A DNA stretch of 64,000 nucleotides from Flavobacteriales bacterium (GCA_016713875.1 JADJOI010000003.1:2108001-2172000); one strand, 5' to 3'; shown: positions 24,841 to 34,101, numbered from the stretch's first letter. Notes: a model not told the origin generated them from the sequence alone. Made by a program: numbers and translations.

Positions 24841-26187
24841 GTGCGCGGCGTTCGGCGGACCGGATGGGGGGGGGGTATTGGAGCAGGAGGCCCGCTGATC
24901 GTTGCGCTTCTTTTCGCGATCCCTGAAGGGGTCCGTAGCCAAGGCTTGACCATCCAATTGAGCCCGAGCGACCACAACGGCTACGCCATCTCCTGTTTCG
25001 GTGGGCGCGATGGCCACATCGACCTCACCGTGTCCGGTGGAAGCCCGCCTTACACCTACGAGTGGAGCACGGGTGCCAGCACCCAGGACGTTTCGGACCT
25101 GGCGGCCGGGTATTACCGTGTGGCCGTGTACGACAGTGATACGGGCAGCGTGGAAGGTGAGATCACATTGAACGAGCCGGAACAACTGATCGGCACCGCC
25201 ACGGCCTTCGAGTATCCGAACGAGTACAACGTGAGCTGCCACTCCTGCTACAACGGCAGCATCGACGCGGGCGCGGTCGGCGGCGTGGGGCCGTACACCT
25301 ACGCGTGGTTGGACGGCCCCACCGTGGAGGACCGCAGCGGGCTGGGCGCGCGGGACTACAGTGTGGTCGTGCGCGACGCCAATGGCTGCGAGGCGGAACG
25401 GGTCACCCTCCACCTACGCGAACCACAGCGGAACGATTGGACGATGAACGGGAACGCCGGTACCATTCCAGGGCCGCACTACATCGGCACCAGCGACAAC
25501 ATGGATGTGGTCTTCAAGAGCAATGGCATAGAGCGCTTCCGGTTGCTGGCGAGCGGCGAGGTGAAGCTGAACAGCCCGGGCATGGGTGCAGGGCCGCTCT
25601 ACCGAGATGCGGATGGGATCTTGCGGGCAGGCTCACTTCCTGTGGCCCTTCCCCTGCCGGCGACACCCTGCGCGCTTACGCTGGGCTCTTATCCGCTCGT
25701 GGACCAGCATTGGCGGATCGACGGGAACGTTTTCCTGTTCCCCCAATGTGATCCGGAGCTCATGCCGAGGATCGGGTCACGGACACCGAACCCGATCTCG
25801 TTCATCACGAACGACGAGACGCGGATGGTGTTGACCGGTGAAGGCAAACTGGGCATCGGCACGGTGCCGCCAACCGGGCCCATCGATCAGTACCGTTTGT
25901 TCGTGGAGGACGGTATTGTGACGCGCGATGTTATGGTGAAGTTGGGCACGTGGCCGGACTATGTGTTCGATGAGGATCATGAGCTGCCTTCCTTCGATGC
26001 GCTGCGGCAGTTCCTGCGCGAGAACAAACATCTGCCAGGTATCCCTTCGGCATTTGAACTGGAGGAACAGAACGGCGTGGAGGTGGGCGACATGCAACGA
26101 AGGTTACTGCAGGCGTTAGAAGAGCAGGCGTTGTACATTCTGCAGTTGGAGGATCGAGTGAAGTCTTTGGAGAAGACATCCAATTGA
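24841..26187 (+). CDS. Secreted SprB-repeat protein with a tail-fibre-like coiled-coil end
   Basis: The frame used here needs a GTG start at 24841, giving 448 residues and a leader (GPLIVALLFAIPEGVRSQ). An ATG at 24822 sits better behind the promoter boxes but is out of frame by one base, because a run of ten G (24866-24875) intervenes. Two SprB-like repeats follow, with SGGSPPYTYEWSTGASTQDV and GGVGPYTYAWLDG. The C-terminal region has the pattern LRQFLRENKHLPGIPSAFEL, then a heptad coiled coil (LLQALEEQALYILQLEDRVK). This end is common in Bacteroidota surface proteins that resemble phage tail-fibre proteins. No T9SS sorting domain is visible. It is probably surface-exposed, but the role is unknown. 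Confidence 0.75.
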   Translation: MRGVRRTGWGGGIGAGGPLIVALLFAIPEGVRSQGLTIQLSPSDHNGYAISCFGGRDGHIDLTVSGGSPPYTYEWSTGASTQDVSDLAAGYYRVAVYDSDTGSVEGEITLNEPEQLIGTATAFEYPNEYNVSCHSCYNGSIDAGAVGGVGPYTYAWLDGPTVEDRSGLGARDYSVVVRDANGCEAERVTLHLREPQRNDWTMNGNAGTIPGPHYIGTSDNMDVVFKSNGIERFRLLASGEVKLNSPGMGAGPLYRDADGILRAGSLPVALPLPATPCALTLGSYPLVDQHWRIDGNVFLFPQCDPELMPRIGSRTPNPISFITNDETRMVLTGEGKLGIGTVPPTGPIDQYRLFVEDGIVTRDVMVKLGTWPDYVFDEDHELPSFDALRQFLRENKHLPGIPSAFELEEQNGVEVGDMQRRLLQALEEQALYILQLEDRVKSLEKTSN

Positions 26188-26197
26188 TCCGTCGCAC

Positions 26198-29100
26198 ATG
26201 AGAGGATGGAGGATCATCATCTGGCTGCTTGCATCAGTTGTGCTCAATGCGCAAGCGCAAATACCGGTCGACTACGCAGGAAAGGACTTCTTTCCGCTTA
26301 GGGCTCAGTTGAGTCACCACTATGATAGTCTAATGGCAACTGGTGATAGCAGCGATTTTCATGAAGGAGGGAACTATGTTACATTCAAGAAGTGGGAGGA
26401 CTTCTGGACGGTTCGATTGAAGGATGGCGATACCTTTGAGGAGTACTATTCGGCTTATCAAACGTCTCTGCAGGCGATGAGATCTGCAGCCAGCACGAAC
26501 AATACAGGCGACTGGTATGAAGTTGGACCCACGGACAGGCCAAGTTTGGGGCTCACGAGCATCGGACAAGGCTCGCAACCTGGCATTGGGCCGATCCACT
26601 TCATCACGACCAATCCGAACGATCCGGACGTGATGCTCTGCGGGTCAACGATCGGAGGCCTATACTACACGGCCGATGCTGGGCTGAACTGGAGCAACGC
26701 GGGTAGTGACAAGCAATGGGACCGGTCCGGTTGCAGGCATGCCGTGTTCAAGACCGGGACCACGAACACGGACACATGGTACGCCGCAAGTGCGGGCTAC
26801 ATCTTTTGGTCTGGAGGTATTCACCGGACCTCGGACAACGGGGTGAGTTGGGAACGCATTGCGGATCAGGCTGACTTCGCTTCCAATGGTGGCATATGGA
26901 CTGAGATCTTCAAGCTCGTCCCGGACCCCAATGATCCAGATGTTCTGTATGCGGCGACCTCGCATACCCTGTGGCGAACTTCGAATGTGAACGACATTAA
27001 CCCCACCTGGCTAGAAGTGCCGATCCCAGTACCTCCTTCGGTATTGAACCATTCAACTTACGGAACCTACCCGTTCACTGATGGACGCCACATCCATGAT
27101 CTGGAGATGCACCCTACCAACTCCGGCATATTATACGCGGCGGTCCGCTATCAAGCGACCAATTCTGTGAATGACCAGGTGCGTTTCTGGCGACTGATGC
27201 GGACCCTCGACGATGGTGCGACTTGGACCGAGATGCCGAACCAGCCGATGCACCCGTTCGTTCCCGGTGATCCGAATGGGAATCGAGAGTATCTTCTATG
27301 GGACCGTAATGCGAACAATCTCACCATTGAAGTGAGCCAGGCACCGGGAAACGAAAACGCTCTGCATGTATTCTATGATCTGCCGCAAGCAGGCGCTTTG
27401 GACGAGCTATATAGGATTAATGATGGTATTGCGGGTAGTTGGGATGCGTTGCTAAGAGATGACATCCTGAATGTATACGGTGGGGGAAATGGCTTCGGTG
27501 TCTCTCAAGTTAATGGGCACGACATAATGATTGAACATAGTTACCCAGAACTTGGAAGATATAGTACTGGAATTTCTGGAGTTTGGCACGACTACGGACC
27601 TGGGGAACCAAATGAATTGCAGTATCATGTGGACATGGAAGATTTTGTGAGCCAACCGACCAGTTCAGGCGAACGTTGGTGGATGGCCAATCACGGAGGT
27701 GTGCATTTGTCCTTGGACTATGGGGTCACTTGGGAGTGGCGCGGGAATGGACTGGGTGTGGCCGAGGTGCATCGTGTGGGCGATTCCTATTCCACAGCCG
27801 ATGATATGATCTTGGGTTTGTACCACGATGGGAACGTCCTGACCATCGGTATTCATGGACCAAGTTGGGCACCTGATTGGAAGCAGCTTGGGAATGCGGA
27901 CGGCCAACAGGCCATGATCGACCCGTGGGAGAGCCAGTATATGTATTGGTCTGACCAGAACTTCTCATGGTGGAAATCTTCAGATGGAGCAGGAACAACT
28001 AGCCAAATGACCGGAGGATGGGGCAATGCTGGTTGGAATACAGAAGGAACCATTGATCGAGGGCGCCCAGCAGCGATCTACATACCTGGGCTCGTATCAT
28101 CGAATTCGCCGCATGAGATCTATCGATCCCTGGCGCATGGGGCGACGGGCTCGTTCGAGGTGATCTCGGACTTCGCGACCCTGATCGGACCTGGCAGCAA
28201 TGGCATTTGGCGACTCCACTCCGCGTGGCCGATCCGAACTATCTGTACGCTTACTTTGCAGGTAGTCAGAAACTCTATCGGACCACCTTGGCCAGAGGGC
28301 CGGCAACAGTGGTGCAAGGAAGCTGGCAGGAGATGCCATCAATGCCGCGCACTGATGTTTGGGCTGCAGACATTGACACGGACTTCGAAGATCCGGACAT
28401 CCTCTACTTCACCTACTCCTCAAGCTCGTTCTATTCCGGCCTTCCCGACGGTACAGAGATGATCTTCAAGGTCGATTACAGCGATTTGAACAACGTGGTG
28501 GTCACCGACCTAACCGGCTCAACCAACACGTGGGGCGCACTGCCGAACATTGGGGTGGACTGGGAGAGCTTAACCTTAGAGCGCGGCAGCGACGGTGGCA
28601 TGTATGTGGCCACGGACGTTGGGGTTTATTTCCTCAATGAAAAACTGAAAGCCAGCGGGGATGGCTGGCAGCTTGTGGGGACGAACTTGCCCCATGTGAA
28701 CTGCAAGGGATTGGAGATCAGTTATCAAGCCAATCGGATCAGGGCGGGCTTGGTCGGACGAGGTCTGTGGGAACACCACCTGTGGTGTCCGGAAGTTGAA
28801 GATCTGACTTTTGTGGCTCCGCACGCCAACAACGCTTTCGTAGAGGCCACAAGTTCGATTGCCTCTGAAGCTCTCATAGACCCCGGTCTGGATATTTCCT
28901 ATCGAGCGGGGAGCGGGGTTCGCCTTCTTCCTGGGTTCCATGCATCACAAGGTGCGGAGTTCCACGCTTTCATTCATCCTTGCGACATCCCTGGCAACAG
29001 CTTCAAGAACCTTCAGGAAGGAAATGGCACCATTGCATCATTGGATGGAAAGGGGATGGTGGATGCTCAAGGCTTATTGATCTTCCCGAACCCTTCAACA

Positions 29101-29313
29101 GGCTGTATCGTGATTCGGTCGCAGCCAGGGTCGAGGATCACCTCGGTGCAGGCATACGATCAAACAGGCCGGTCGGTACCGGTCTCGATACTGAATGCGT
29201 CGAACGAGATAGAATGGGACATACAGATCAATGCTGAAATGGGTGTCTATGTAGTCAAGGTAGGTTTTGCAGATGGCAGAGCGCATGTTGGCTCAGTTTG
29301 CATCGAACGATGA
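26198..29313 (+). CDS. Sortilin/VPS10-like propeller T9SS cargo, split by a frameshift near 28224
   Basis: Two overlapping open frames, 26198-28462 and 28207-29313, make one protein of about 1038 residues. The first has the leader LASVVLNAQAQ and blades such as DPDVMLCGSTIGGLYYTADA and GGIHRTSDNGVSWERIADQ, typical of exo-alpha-sialidase or sortilin-like propellers. The second continues them (DPNYLYAYFAGSQKLYRTTL) and ends in a sorting domain from LLIFPNPSTG to CIER. Sequence sense switches frame around TCCGCGTGG at 28218-28226; one added base after 28224 would give RLHSAVADPNY. This is either a recent inactivating indel or a base-calling error. The DNA is more AT-rich than its surroundings. 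Confidence 0.75.
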
Positions 29314-30230
29314 TGAAGTACAGTTTCGCCCAATGTTTTTTGGTGGCTTCTGGTTGTTGCATGCTACCGACCTTGACCCTGAAGGCCCAGTTCAAGGCAT
29401 TGCCAGATTCAACTGCTATCTGGAATTTCCGGATGTACGACACTTGGCAAGGGTTGTTCGATTGGAGAAGAACCTACTTGTTGCCAGGAGGTGTTCCGGA
29501 CACGACGATAAATGGCCAGGACTATCAGTCATTGTCTTGGTACTGGGACACTGGAACGTGGCTTGAGGAATTTGGGGGAGGGCTACGGGAGAGTGGATCA
29601 GGCCAAGTGTTCTACTATCATCCGAATACGGAACAAGAGCATCTCTTATATGACTTTGACGTTTCTGTGGGCGACTCAGTGCTTGGGGTATGGGTCGCTG
29701 GCACTGATCCTGCCAATGGCTTCACGACCACCATGTACGTCACCGGGGTCGATACGATCATTTTAGGCGGCCAAGCAAGAAAAAGGATTGGTATTCAGAA
29801 CATTGGTGTGATGGGCGGACCGACTGGGTATTGGTGGATACAAGGAATTGGAGGGTCGGCCGGATTATTGGAAACTGCTGGTGAGCCGATTTTGGATGTG
29901 GTTTATGGACTCGAATGCATGAGCAGTAACGATACGGTGTGGTGGTCCTGGGGGCCTGTAGGGGCACCCGGGGCTTGCTCTCCCAACGGTGTGCCTGAGC
30001 ACGTGGCCTTCCCGGTGGTTGTGGGTCCAAACCCAGGAACGGGTCGGTACACCTTGTACGGCTCGACGCTTCCAGCCCAGATGATTGTACTGGATCCCCA
30101 AGGCCGGGAAGTGCTGCGGACCCGCACGCACAACATCGACCTTAGCGCTCATCCACCTGGCTTGTACACGGTGGTGGTAACTACCGATCAAGGACGGCAG
30201 GCGGTGCGCTTGGTGCACGATCCACATTAG
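29310..30230 (+). CDS. Small secreted T9SS cargo of unknown function
   Basis: This 306-residue protein starts at the ATG that overlaps the previous stop (ATGA at 29310-29313), implying coupling with the propeller gene. The leader CFLVASGCCMLPTLTLKAQ precedes a beta-rich body with the stretch YDFDVSVGDSVLGVWV and a GYWWIQGIGGSAGLLE motif, seen in many Bacteroidota T9SS proteins that otherwise lack known domains. The sorting domain begins near FPVVVGPNPGTGRYTLYG and ends AVRLVHDPH. Confidence 0.75.
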   Translation: MMKYSFAQCFLVASGCCMLPTLTLKAQFKALPDSTAIWNFRMYDTWQGLFDWRRTYLLPGGVPDTTINGQDYQSLSWYWDTGTWLEEFGGGLRESGSGQVFYYHPNTEQEHLLYDFDVSVGDSVLGVWVAGTDPANGFTTTMYVTGVDTIILGGQARKRIGIQNIGVMGGPTGYWWIQGIGGSAGLLETAGEPILDVVYGLECMSSNDTVWWSWGPVGAPGACSPNGVPEHVAFPVVVGPNPGTGRYTLYGSTLPAQMIVLDPQGREVLRTRTHNIDLSAHPPGLYTVVVTTDQGRQAVRLVHDPH

Positions 30231-30374
30231 CGGAGAAGGCGACAAGGGACACTAAACCCAAGCCCCGATCCACGTGCTGGGCGGGGGAAGCGCACCTTGC
30301 TCCAGGGGGTGGACCCCGCCGAGAGTTCGGGCTGGGATCTTGTTGTATACATGGGGGCTGCTTCATCGTTGGAG

Positions 30375-30822
30375 GATGGGCCCTAACGGAGCTGGCTTGG
30401 TTACCAGGGCGTGAGGTTTCGTCGTCCGACCTGAGGCTGACCTTGACAGGAGAGGCTCATGTGGTCGTGTCCTTGGTAGACCGCCTTGGCCGTCAGATGG
30501 CGGAGGTGGACGCCGGACACCGGCGTGAACGATCCACGCGCCCCAGAGGGCCACGACCTGCTCATCTATGCCAATCCCAATCAGGGATCCTTCCGCATCA
30601 AGGTGCCCACCGCCCTGCGGAACGAACGGGATCTGGTGTTGAGCGTCCACGACAACAGCGGCCGCCTGGTGCGCGCTCAGCAGTTGGACATGAGCGGCGA
30701 AGACCCCGGGATGGACGTCTTCGGCGTGGGGCCCGGCCTGTATCAGGTGACCTTGAGCAAGGACGATCGCATCTACCACGGCAGAATGGTGGTGGAGTGT
30801 GGCGCACCAGCGGCCCCGGCTG
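30375..30822 (+). pseudogene. Debris of one or two T9SS sorting-domain genes
   Basis: The 660-bp gap between cargo and deiodinase-like genes has no intact gene but two recognisable fragments. In one frame (about 30375-30500) the DNA reads SSSDLRLTLTGEAHVVVSLV then DRLGRQMAEV, like the middle of a sorting domain. In another (about 30555-30800) it reads DLLIYANPNQGSFRIKVP followed by LVLSVHDNSGRLVRAQQLD and GPGLYQVTLSKD, a nearly complete type A sorting domain. Neither has a start codon or leader. Between them (30515-30548) lies a decayed palindrome like the final hairpin of the structured repeat. They look like remains of deleted cargo genes. Confidence 0.55.
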
Positions 30823-30877
30823 AACAGAGGGCCCGGCCTTCGAACGGGCAATCCCCCCCCGTCCTCGGCCCGGCCGC

Positions 30878-30885
30878 TACCTTTC
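30878..30885 (+). promoter_or_regulatory. -7 box before the deiodinase-like gene
   Basis: TACCTTTC lies 9 nt before the ATG at 30895, one mismatch from TAnnTTTG. The transcript would have almost no leader. Confidence 0.45.
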
Positions 30886-30894
30886 GCCCCCACC

Positions 30895-31662
30895 ATGCGG
30901 CGCCTCCTCCCCCTCCTGCTCGTTGCGGCCTGGGCCCCGGCCCTGCCCGCCCAGATCGTGGCCAACTGGGACACGAAGCCCTACGTGACCGACAGCGCGC
31001 TGGTGTTCCACGACGACCTGGACTTCTACCTGAACAGCTACAGCAAGCAGGAGATCAAGAGCATGCGGCGGATGGTGAGCATCTGGCGGATGAACTTCGA
31101 CAAGGTGATCCGGGCCACGATCGACGACATCCGCACGCACAGCGAGGGGGCCGGTGTGGCCACGCGGACGAAGGACTTTGAGCTGCCGGTGGCGCAGACC
31201 GGCGCCCGCTACCGGCTGAGCGCGGACCAGGGGCGGATCCGCGTGTTCATGTTCGGCAGCATCACCAACCCGCCGGCGCGCTTCCAACTGCCGCTGTGGG
31301 ACGCGCTGCAGCGCAAGTACGACAGCACGCAGGTGCACCTGTTCATGATCTACGGCCGCGAGCTGCACCCGGGGGACCAGAGGACCTACCGCGACTACCC
31401 GGCGCCCAAGAGCGAGCACGAGAAGCTGGCCTACGCGCAGGAACTGGGAAACACCGTGAAGATCCCCGTGCTGGTGGACGGACTGAACGACGCCGTGCTG
31501 GACAGCTACGGCCGGGCCCCGAACGCCGCGTACGTGATCGACCGCGACGGCCACCTGGTGTTCCGCGGCACCTGGGCGGACAGCCGCAAGGTGGAGTACA
31601 TCGTGGACACGCTGCTGCGCTGGTACGCCGAGGGCAGGCCGAAATGGTTCAAGGCAGAGTAA
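30895..31662 (+). CDS. Deiodinase-like redoxin-fold secreted protein lacking the catalytic Cys/Sec
   Basis: This protein has 255 residues. The start at 30895 gives a leader (LLPLLLVAAWAPALPAQ). The fold signature is that of iodothyronine-deiodinase-like bacterial proteins: RIRVFMFGSITNPPARFQLP, then HLFMIYGRELHPGDQ, then IPVLVDGLNDAVLDSYGRAP, then AAYVIDRDGHLVFRGTWAD. In true deiodinases and most bacterial relatives the loop reads T-(C or Sec)-P-P; here it is T-N-P-P, so the redox residue is Asn. The N-terminal 90 residues (KQEIKSMRRMVSIWRMNFDK) are helical and not part of the redoxin core. It probably acts in the periplasm in a non-redox role. A heptad tract begins right after its TAA. Confidence 0.75.
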   Translation: MRRLLPLLLVAAWAPALPAQIVANWDTKPYVTDSALVFHDDLDFYLNSYSKQEIKSMRRMVSIWRMNFDKVIRATIDDIRTHSEGAGVATRTKDFELPVAQTGARYRLSADQGRIRVFMFGSITNPPARFQLPLWDALQRKYDSTQVHLFMIYGRELHPGDQRTYRDYPAPKSEHEKLAYAQELGNTVKIPVLVDGLNDAVLDSYGRAPNAAYVIDRDGHLVFRGTWADSRKVEYIVDTLLRWYAEGRPKWFKAE

Positions 31663-31664
31663 GC

Positions 31665-31720
31665 CACAAGCCTCCAGCCGCCCGCCTCAAGCCCCCAGCT
31701 TCCGGCCTCCGGCCACCAGC
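31665..31720. repeat. Heptanucleotide tract (8 units) at the 3' end of the deiodinase-like gene
   Basis: Units CACAAGC, CTCCAGC, CGCCCGC, CTCAAGC, CCCCAGC, TTCCGGC, CTCCGGC, CACCAGC begin 2 nt after the stop codon. Confidence 0.85.
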
Positions 31721-31795
31721 CGCCCACGTGCGGACGTCGGCTTCTTTCTTTCGTCATCCTTCTTCGTCCTTGATCTTTCTTCCTTCTCGAACGGC

Positions 31796-31942
31796 CTCCA
31801 GCTACCCGACTCAGGCCTCCGGCTTCCGGCTTCCGGCCTCAGGCCTCCAGCCACCGGCTTCACGCTTTCGGCCTCCGGCTTCCTGCCGATCGGCTTTCCG
31901 CTTTCCACTTTCCACTTTCAGCTTTCCGCTTTGAGCTTTGCT
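31796..31942. repeat. Heptanucleotide tract (21 units) that changes motif and enters the MATE gene end
   Basis: Fourteen CTCCAGC/TTCCGGC-like units pass without phase change into CTTTCCG, CTTTCCA, CTTTCCA, CTTTCAG, CTTTCCG, CTTTGAG, CTTTGCT. The last unit reaches the stop codon of the minus-strand MATE gene. The shared 7-bp phase across two different motifs is notable. Confidence 0.85.
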
Positions 31943-33326
31943 AAACCCTCACCTGTTTCCAGCGTCCGCGTTGGAAGACCACGGCGCTGAGGATCGCCAG
32001 GACGCTCTCGCAGATGGCCACCGACGCGAAGACCCCGAGCGGCCCGAGCCCGAAGGTGATGGCCAGCAGGTAGGCCATGGGGATCTCCATCGCCCAGAAG
32101 CAGATCACGTTGAGCCACGTGGGCGTGAGGCTGTCGCCCGCACCGTTCAGCGCCTGCGCCAGCACCATGCCGTAGCCGTAGAAGAAGTAGCCGAGGCTGA
32201 TCACGCGCATGGCCAGGATGGAATAACCATCGGCCTCGGGGCCCTGATCGAAGAAGGACACGATCCATGGTGCGGCGGCCCAGAAGAAGATGGTGACCAG
32301 CACCATGAACACCATGTTGTAGTGGCCGCAGAGCCAGGCGCTGCGCTGGGCGCGATCGGGCTGCCCGGCACCGAGGTTCTGTCCCACCAGCGTGGCCGCG
32401 GCGTTCGCCATGCCCCAGCCGGGCAGCAGCGCGACGATGATGATGCGCACGGCCACCCCATAACCGCCCACGGCCTCGGTGCCGAAGTCGGCCACGATGC
32501 GCACCAGGAAGACCCAGCTCAGGCTGGCGATGAGGAACTGGCCGACGCCACCGAGCGAGACCTTGAGGATGCCCATGATCACCCCGCGCATCGGTCGCAG
32601 GTCGGGCAGGGAAACGGCCAGACCGCCATCGCTGCGGAAGAAGTTCCAGCACAGGTAGAGCACCCCGCAACTGCGCCCGATGGTGGTGGCCACGGCGGCG
32701 CCCTGCACCCCGAGCTCCGGGAAGAAACCGATGCCGAAGATGAAGAGCGGGTCGAGCACGATGTTGATGCCATTGGCGATGGCCAGCGTGCGCAGGGCGA
32801 TGCCGGGGTTGCCTGCGCCACGGAACACGGCGTTCAGCGCGAAGAGCAGGGTGACCACCAGGTTGCTGGCGAACATGAGGCGGGCATAGGGGACGGCCAC
32901 CACCAGCACATCCGACGCGGCGCCCATCATGCGCAGGAGCGGCCCGGCGAACAGCACGGCGGGCACGGCCAGCAGCAGCCCGCACACCAGGGCGATGAGA
33001 AAGCTCTGACCCGCCGCCGCGCGCGTGCCATCGCGGTCCTTCTCGCCCGTGCGCCGCGCCACCACGGCGGTGATGCCCATGCCCAGGCCCCAGGCGATGG
33101 AGTACACCGGCACCATGCAGGTCTCCGTGAGCGTGATGGTGGCCGTGCCCACGACGCCCAGTTTGCTCACGAAGTAGGTGTCCACCAACGCGAACAGGGC
33201 CTCCATGCCCATCTCCAGGATCATGGGGATGCTCAACAGCACGATCGCGCGGCGCACGCCCATGGCCGTGTAGTCCTGCTCCTCGCCACGCAGGCTTTCA
33301 CGAAGGAGGTCGAAGAGGCGGGCCAT
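31941..33326 (-). CDS. MATE-family multidrug efflux transporter
   Basis: This 461-residue protein has about 12 membrane helices in two similar halves, as in MatE exporters that use Na+ or H+ to expel cationic compounds. Typical stretches are LVDTYFVSKLGVVGTATITL in helix 2 and GLGMGITAVVARRTGEKDRD after it. The second half has GGYGVAVRIIIVALLPGWGM and ATLVGQNLGAGQPDRAQRSA. The start at 33326 is followed by a polar N-terminus (ARLFDLLRESLRGEEQD), usual for the family. Its upstream region is occupied by the 33397-34101 minisatellite, so its expression could depend on that array. Confidence 0.93.
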   Translation of the reverse strand: MARLFDLLRESLRGEEQDYTAMGVRRAIVLLSIPMILEMGMEALFALVDTYFVSKLGVVGTATITLTETCMVPVYSIAWGLGMGITAVVARRTGEKDRDGTRAAAGQSFLIALVCGLLLAVPAVLFAGPLLRMMGAASDVLVVAVPYARLMFASNLVVTLLFALNAVFRGAGNPGIALRTLAIANGINIVLDPLFIFGIGFFPELGVQGAAVATTIGRSCGVLYLCWNFFRSDGGLAVSLPDLRPMRGVIMGILKVSLGGVGQFLIASLSWVFLVRIVADFGTEAVGGYGVAVRIIIVALLPGWGMANAAATLVGQNLGAGQPDRAQRSAWLCGHYNMVFMVLVTIFFWAAAPWIVSFFDQGPEADGYSILAMRVISLGYFFYGYGMVLAQALNGAGDSLTPTWLNVICFWAMEIPMAYLLAITFGLGPLGVFASVAICESVLAILSAVVFQRGRWKQVRV

Positions 33327-33384
33327 GGGACGGACAAGGAGGCGGAGGACGCGGGCGGCGGGGCTGTCGTTGCCCGAAGGGGTG

Positions 33385-33392
33385 CGAAGCTA
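33385..33392 (-). promoter_or_regulatory. -7-like box of the MATE gene abutting the minisatellite
   Basis: The minus strand reads TAGCTTCG, 58 nt upstream of the ATG. The first unit of the array begins 4 bp further upstream, so the -33 position falls inside the repeat. Confidence 0.4.
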
Positions 33393-33396
33393 GGGG

Positions 33397-34101
33397 GAGT
33401 GGCGAGTGCTGCCCGCAGGCCGACGCACCGAGTGGCGAGTGCTGCCCGCAGGCCGACGCACCGAGTGGCGAGTGGCGAGTGCTGCCCGCAGGTCCAGCGC
33501 ACCGAGTGGCGAGTGGCGAGTGTTGCGCGCAGGCCCAACGCACCGAGTGGCGAGTGCTGCCCGCAGGCCGACGCACCGAGTGGCGAGTGCTGCCCGCAGG
33601 CCGACGCACCGAGTGGCGAGTGGCGAGTGCTGCCCGCAGGCCTAGCGCACCGAGTGGCGAGTAGCGAGTGCTGCCCGCAGGCCCAACGCGCCGAGTGGCG
33701 AGTGTTGCGCACAGGTCCAACGCACCGAGTGGCGAGTGCTGCCCGCAGGGCCGACGCGCCGAGTGGTGAGTAGCGAGTGCTGCCCGCAGGCCCAACGCGC
33801 CGAGTGGCGAGTGTTGCGCACAGGTCCAACGCACCGAGTGGCGAGTGCTGCCCGCAGGGCCGACGCGCCGAGTGGTGAGTGGCGAGTGCTGCCCGCAGGG
33901 CCGACGCGCCGAGTGGCGAGTGGCGAGTGCTGCCCGCAGGGCCGACGCGCCGAGTGGCGAGTGGCGAGTAGCGAGTGGCGAGTGCTGCCCGCAGGCCCAG
34001 CGCACCGAGTGGCGAGTGGCCGCCCAAGCGGACTCGCCACTCGCTACTCGCCACTCGCTACTCGCCACTCGCCACTCGCCACTCGTCACTCACCACTCAC
34101 G
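33397..34101. repeat. 705-bp minisatellite of 33-bp units built from heptads, with an inverted arm
   Basis: It fills the space between the divergent MATE and OmpA-family genes. The basic unit is about 33 bp: GAGTGGC, GAGTGCT, GCCCGCA, GGCCGAC plus GCACC. Roughly sixteen variants are present, with extra GAGTGGC heptads inserted in some. From 34032 the array ends in ten heptads of the opposite sense (ACTCGCC, ACTCGCT, ...). The 25 bp at 33959-33983 and at 34032-34056 are perfect reverse complements, so a long cruciform or hairpin is possible. All frames stay open across much of it, but no frame has protein-like content. Confidence 0.93.

Noticed and set aside
31938..33773. 611-codon plus-strand ORF antisense to MATE
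   Set aside because: Composition is a His/Glu/Gly-rich shadow of a GC-rich membrane gene. The same explanation removes other long antisense frames such as 19261-20658, 20781-22184, 22477-24039 and 47004-49847.
33397..34030. CRISPR-like look of the 33-bp-unit array
   Set aside because: There are no distinct spacers of constant length; the whole unit is repeated, and no cas genes are nearby.
33233..34089. Long overlapping ORFs on both strands across the GAGTGGC array, up to 273 codons
   Set aside because: The unit length of 33 bp keeps all frames open; the products are repetitive low-complexity chains without a leader or known domain, and frames are mixed by heptad insertions.
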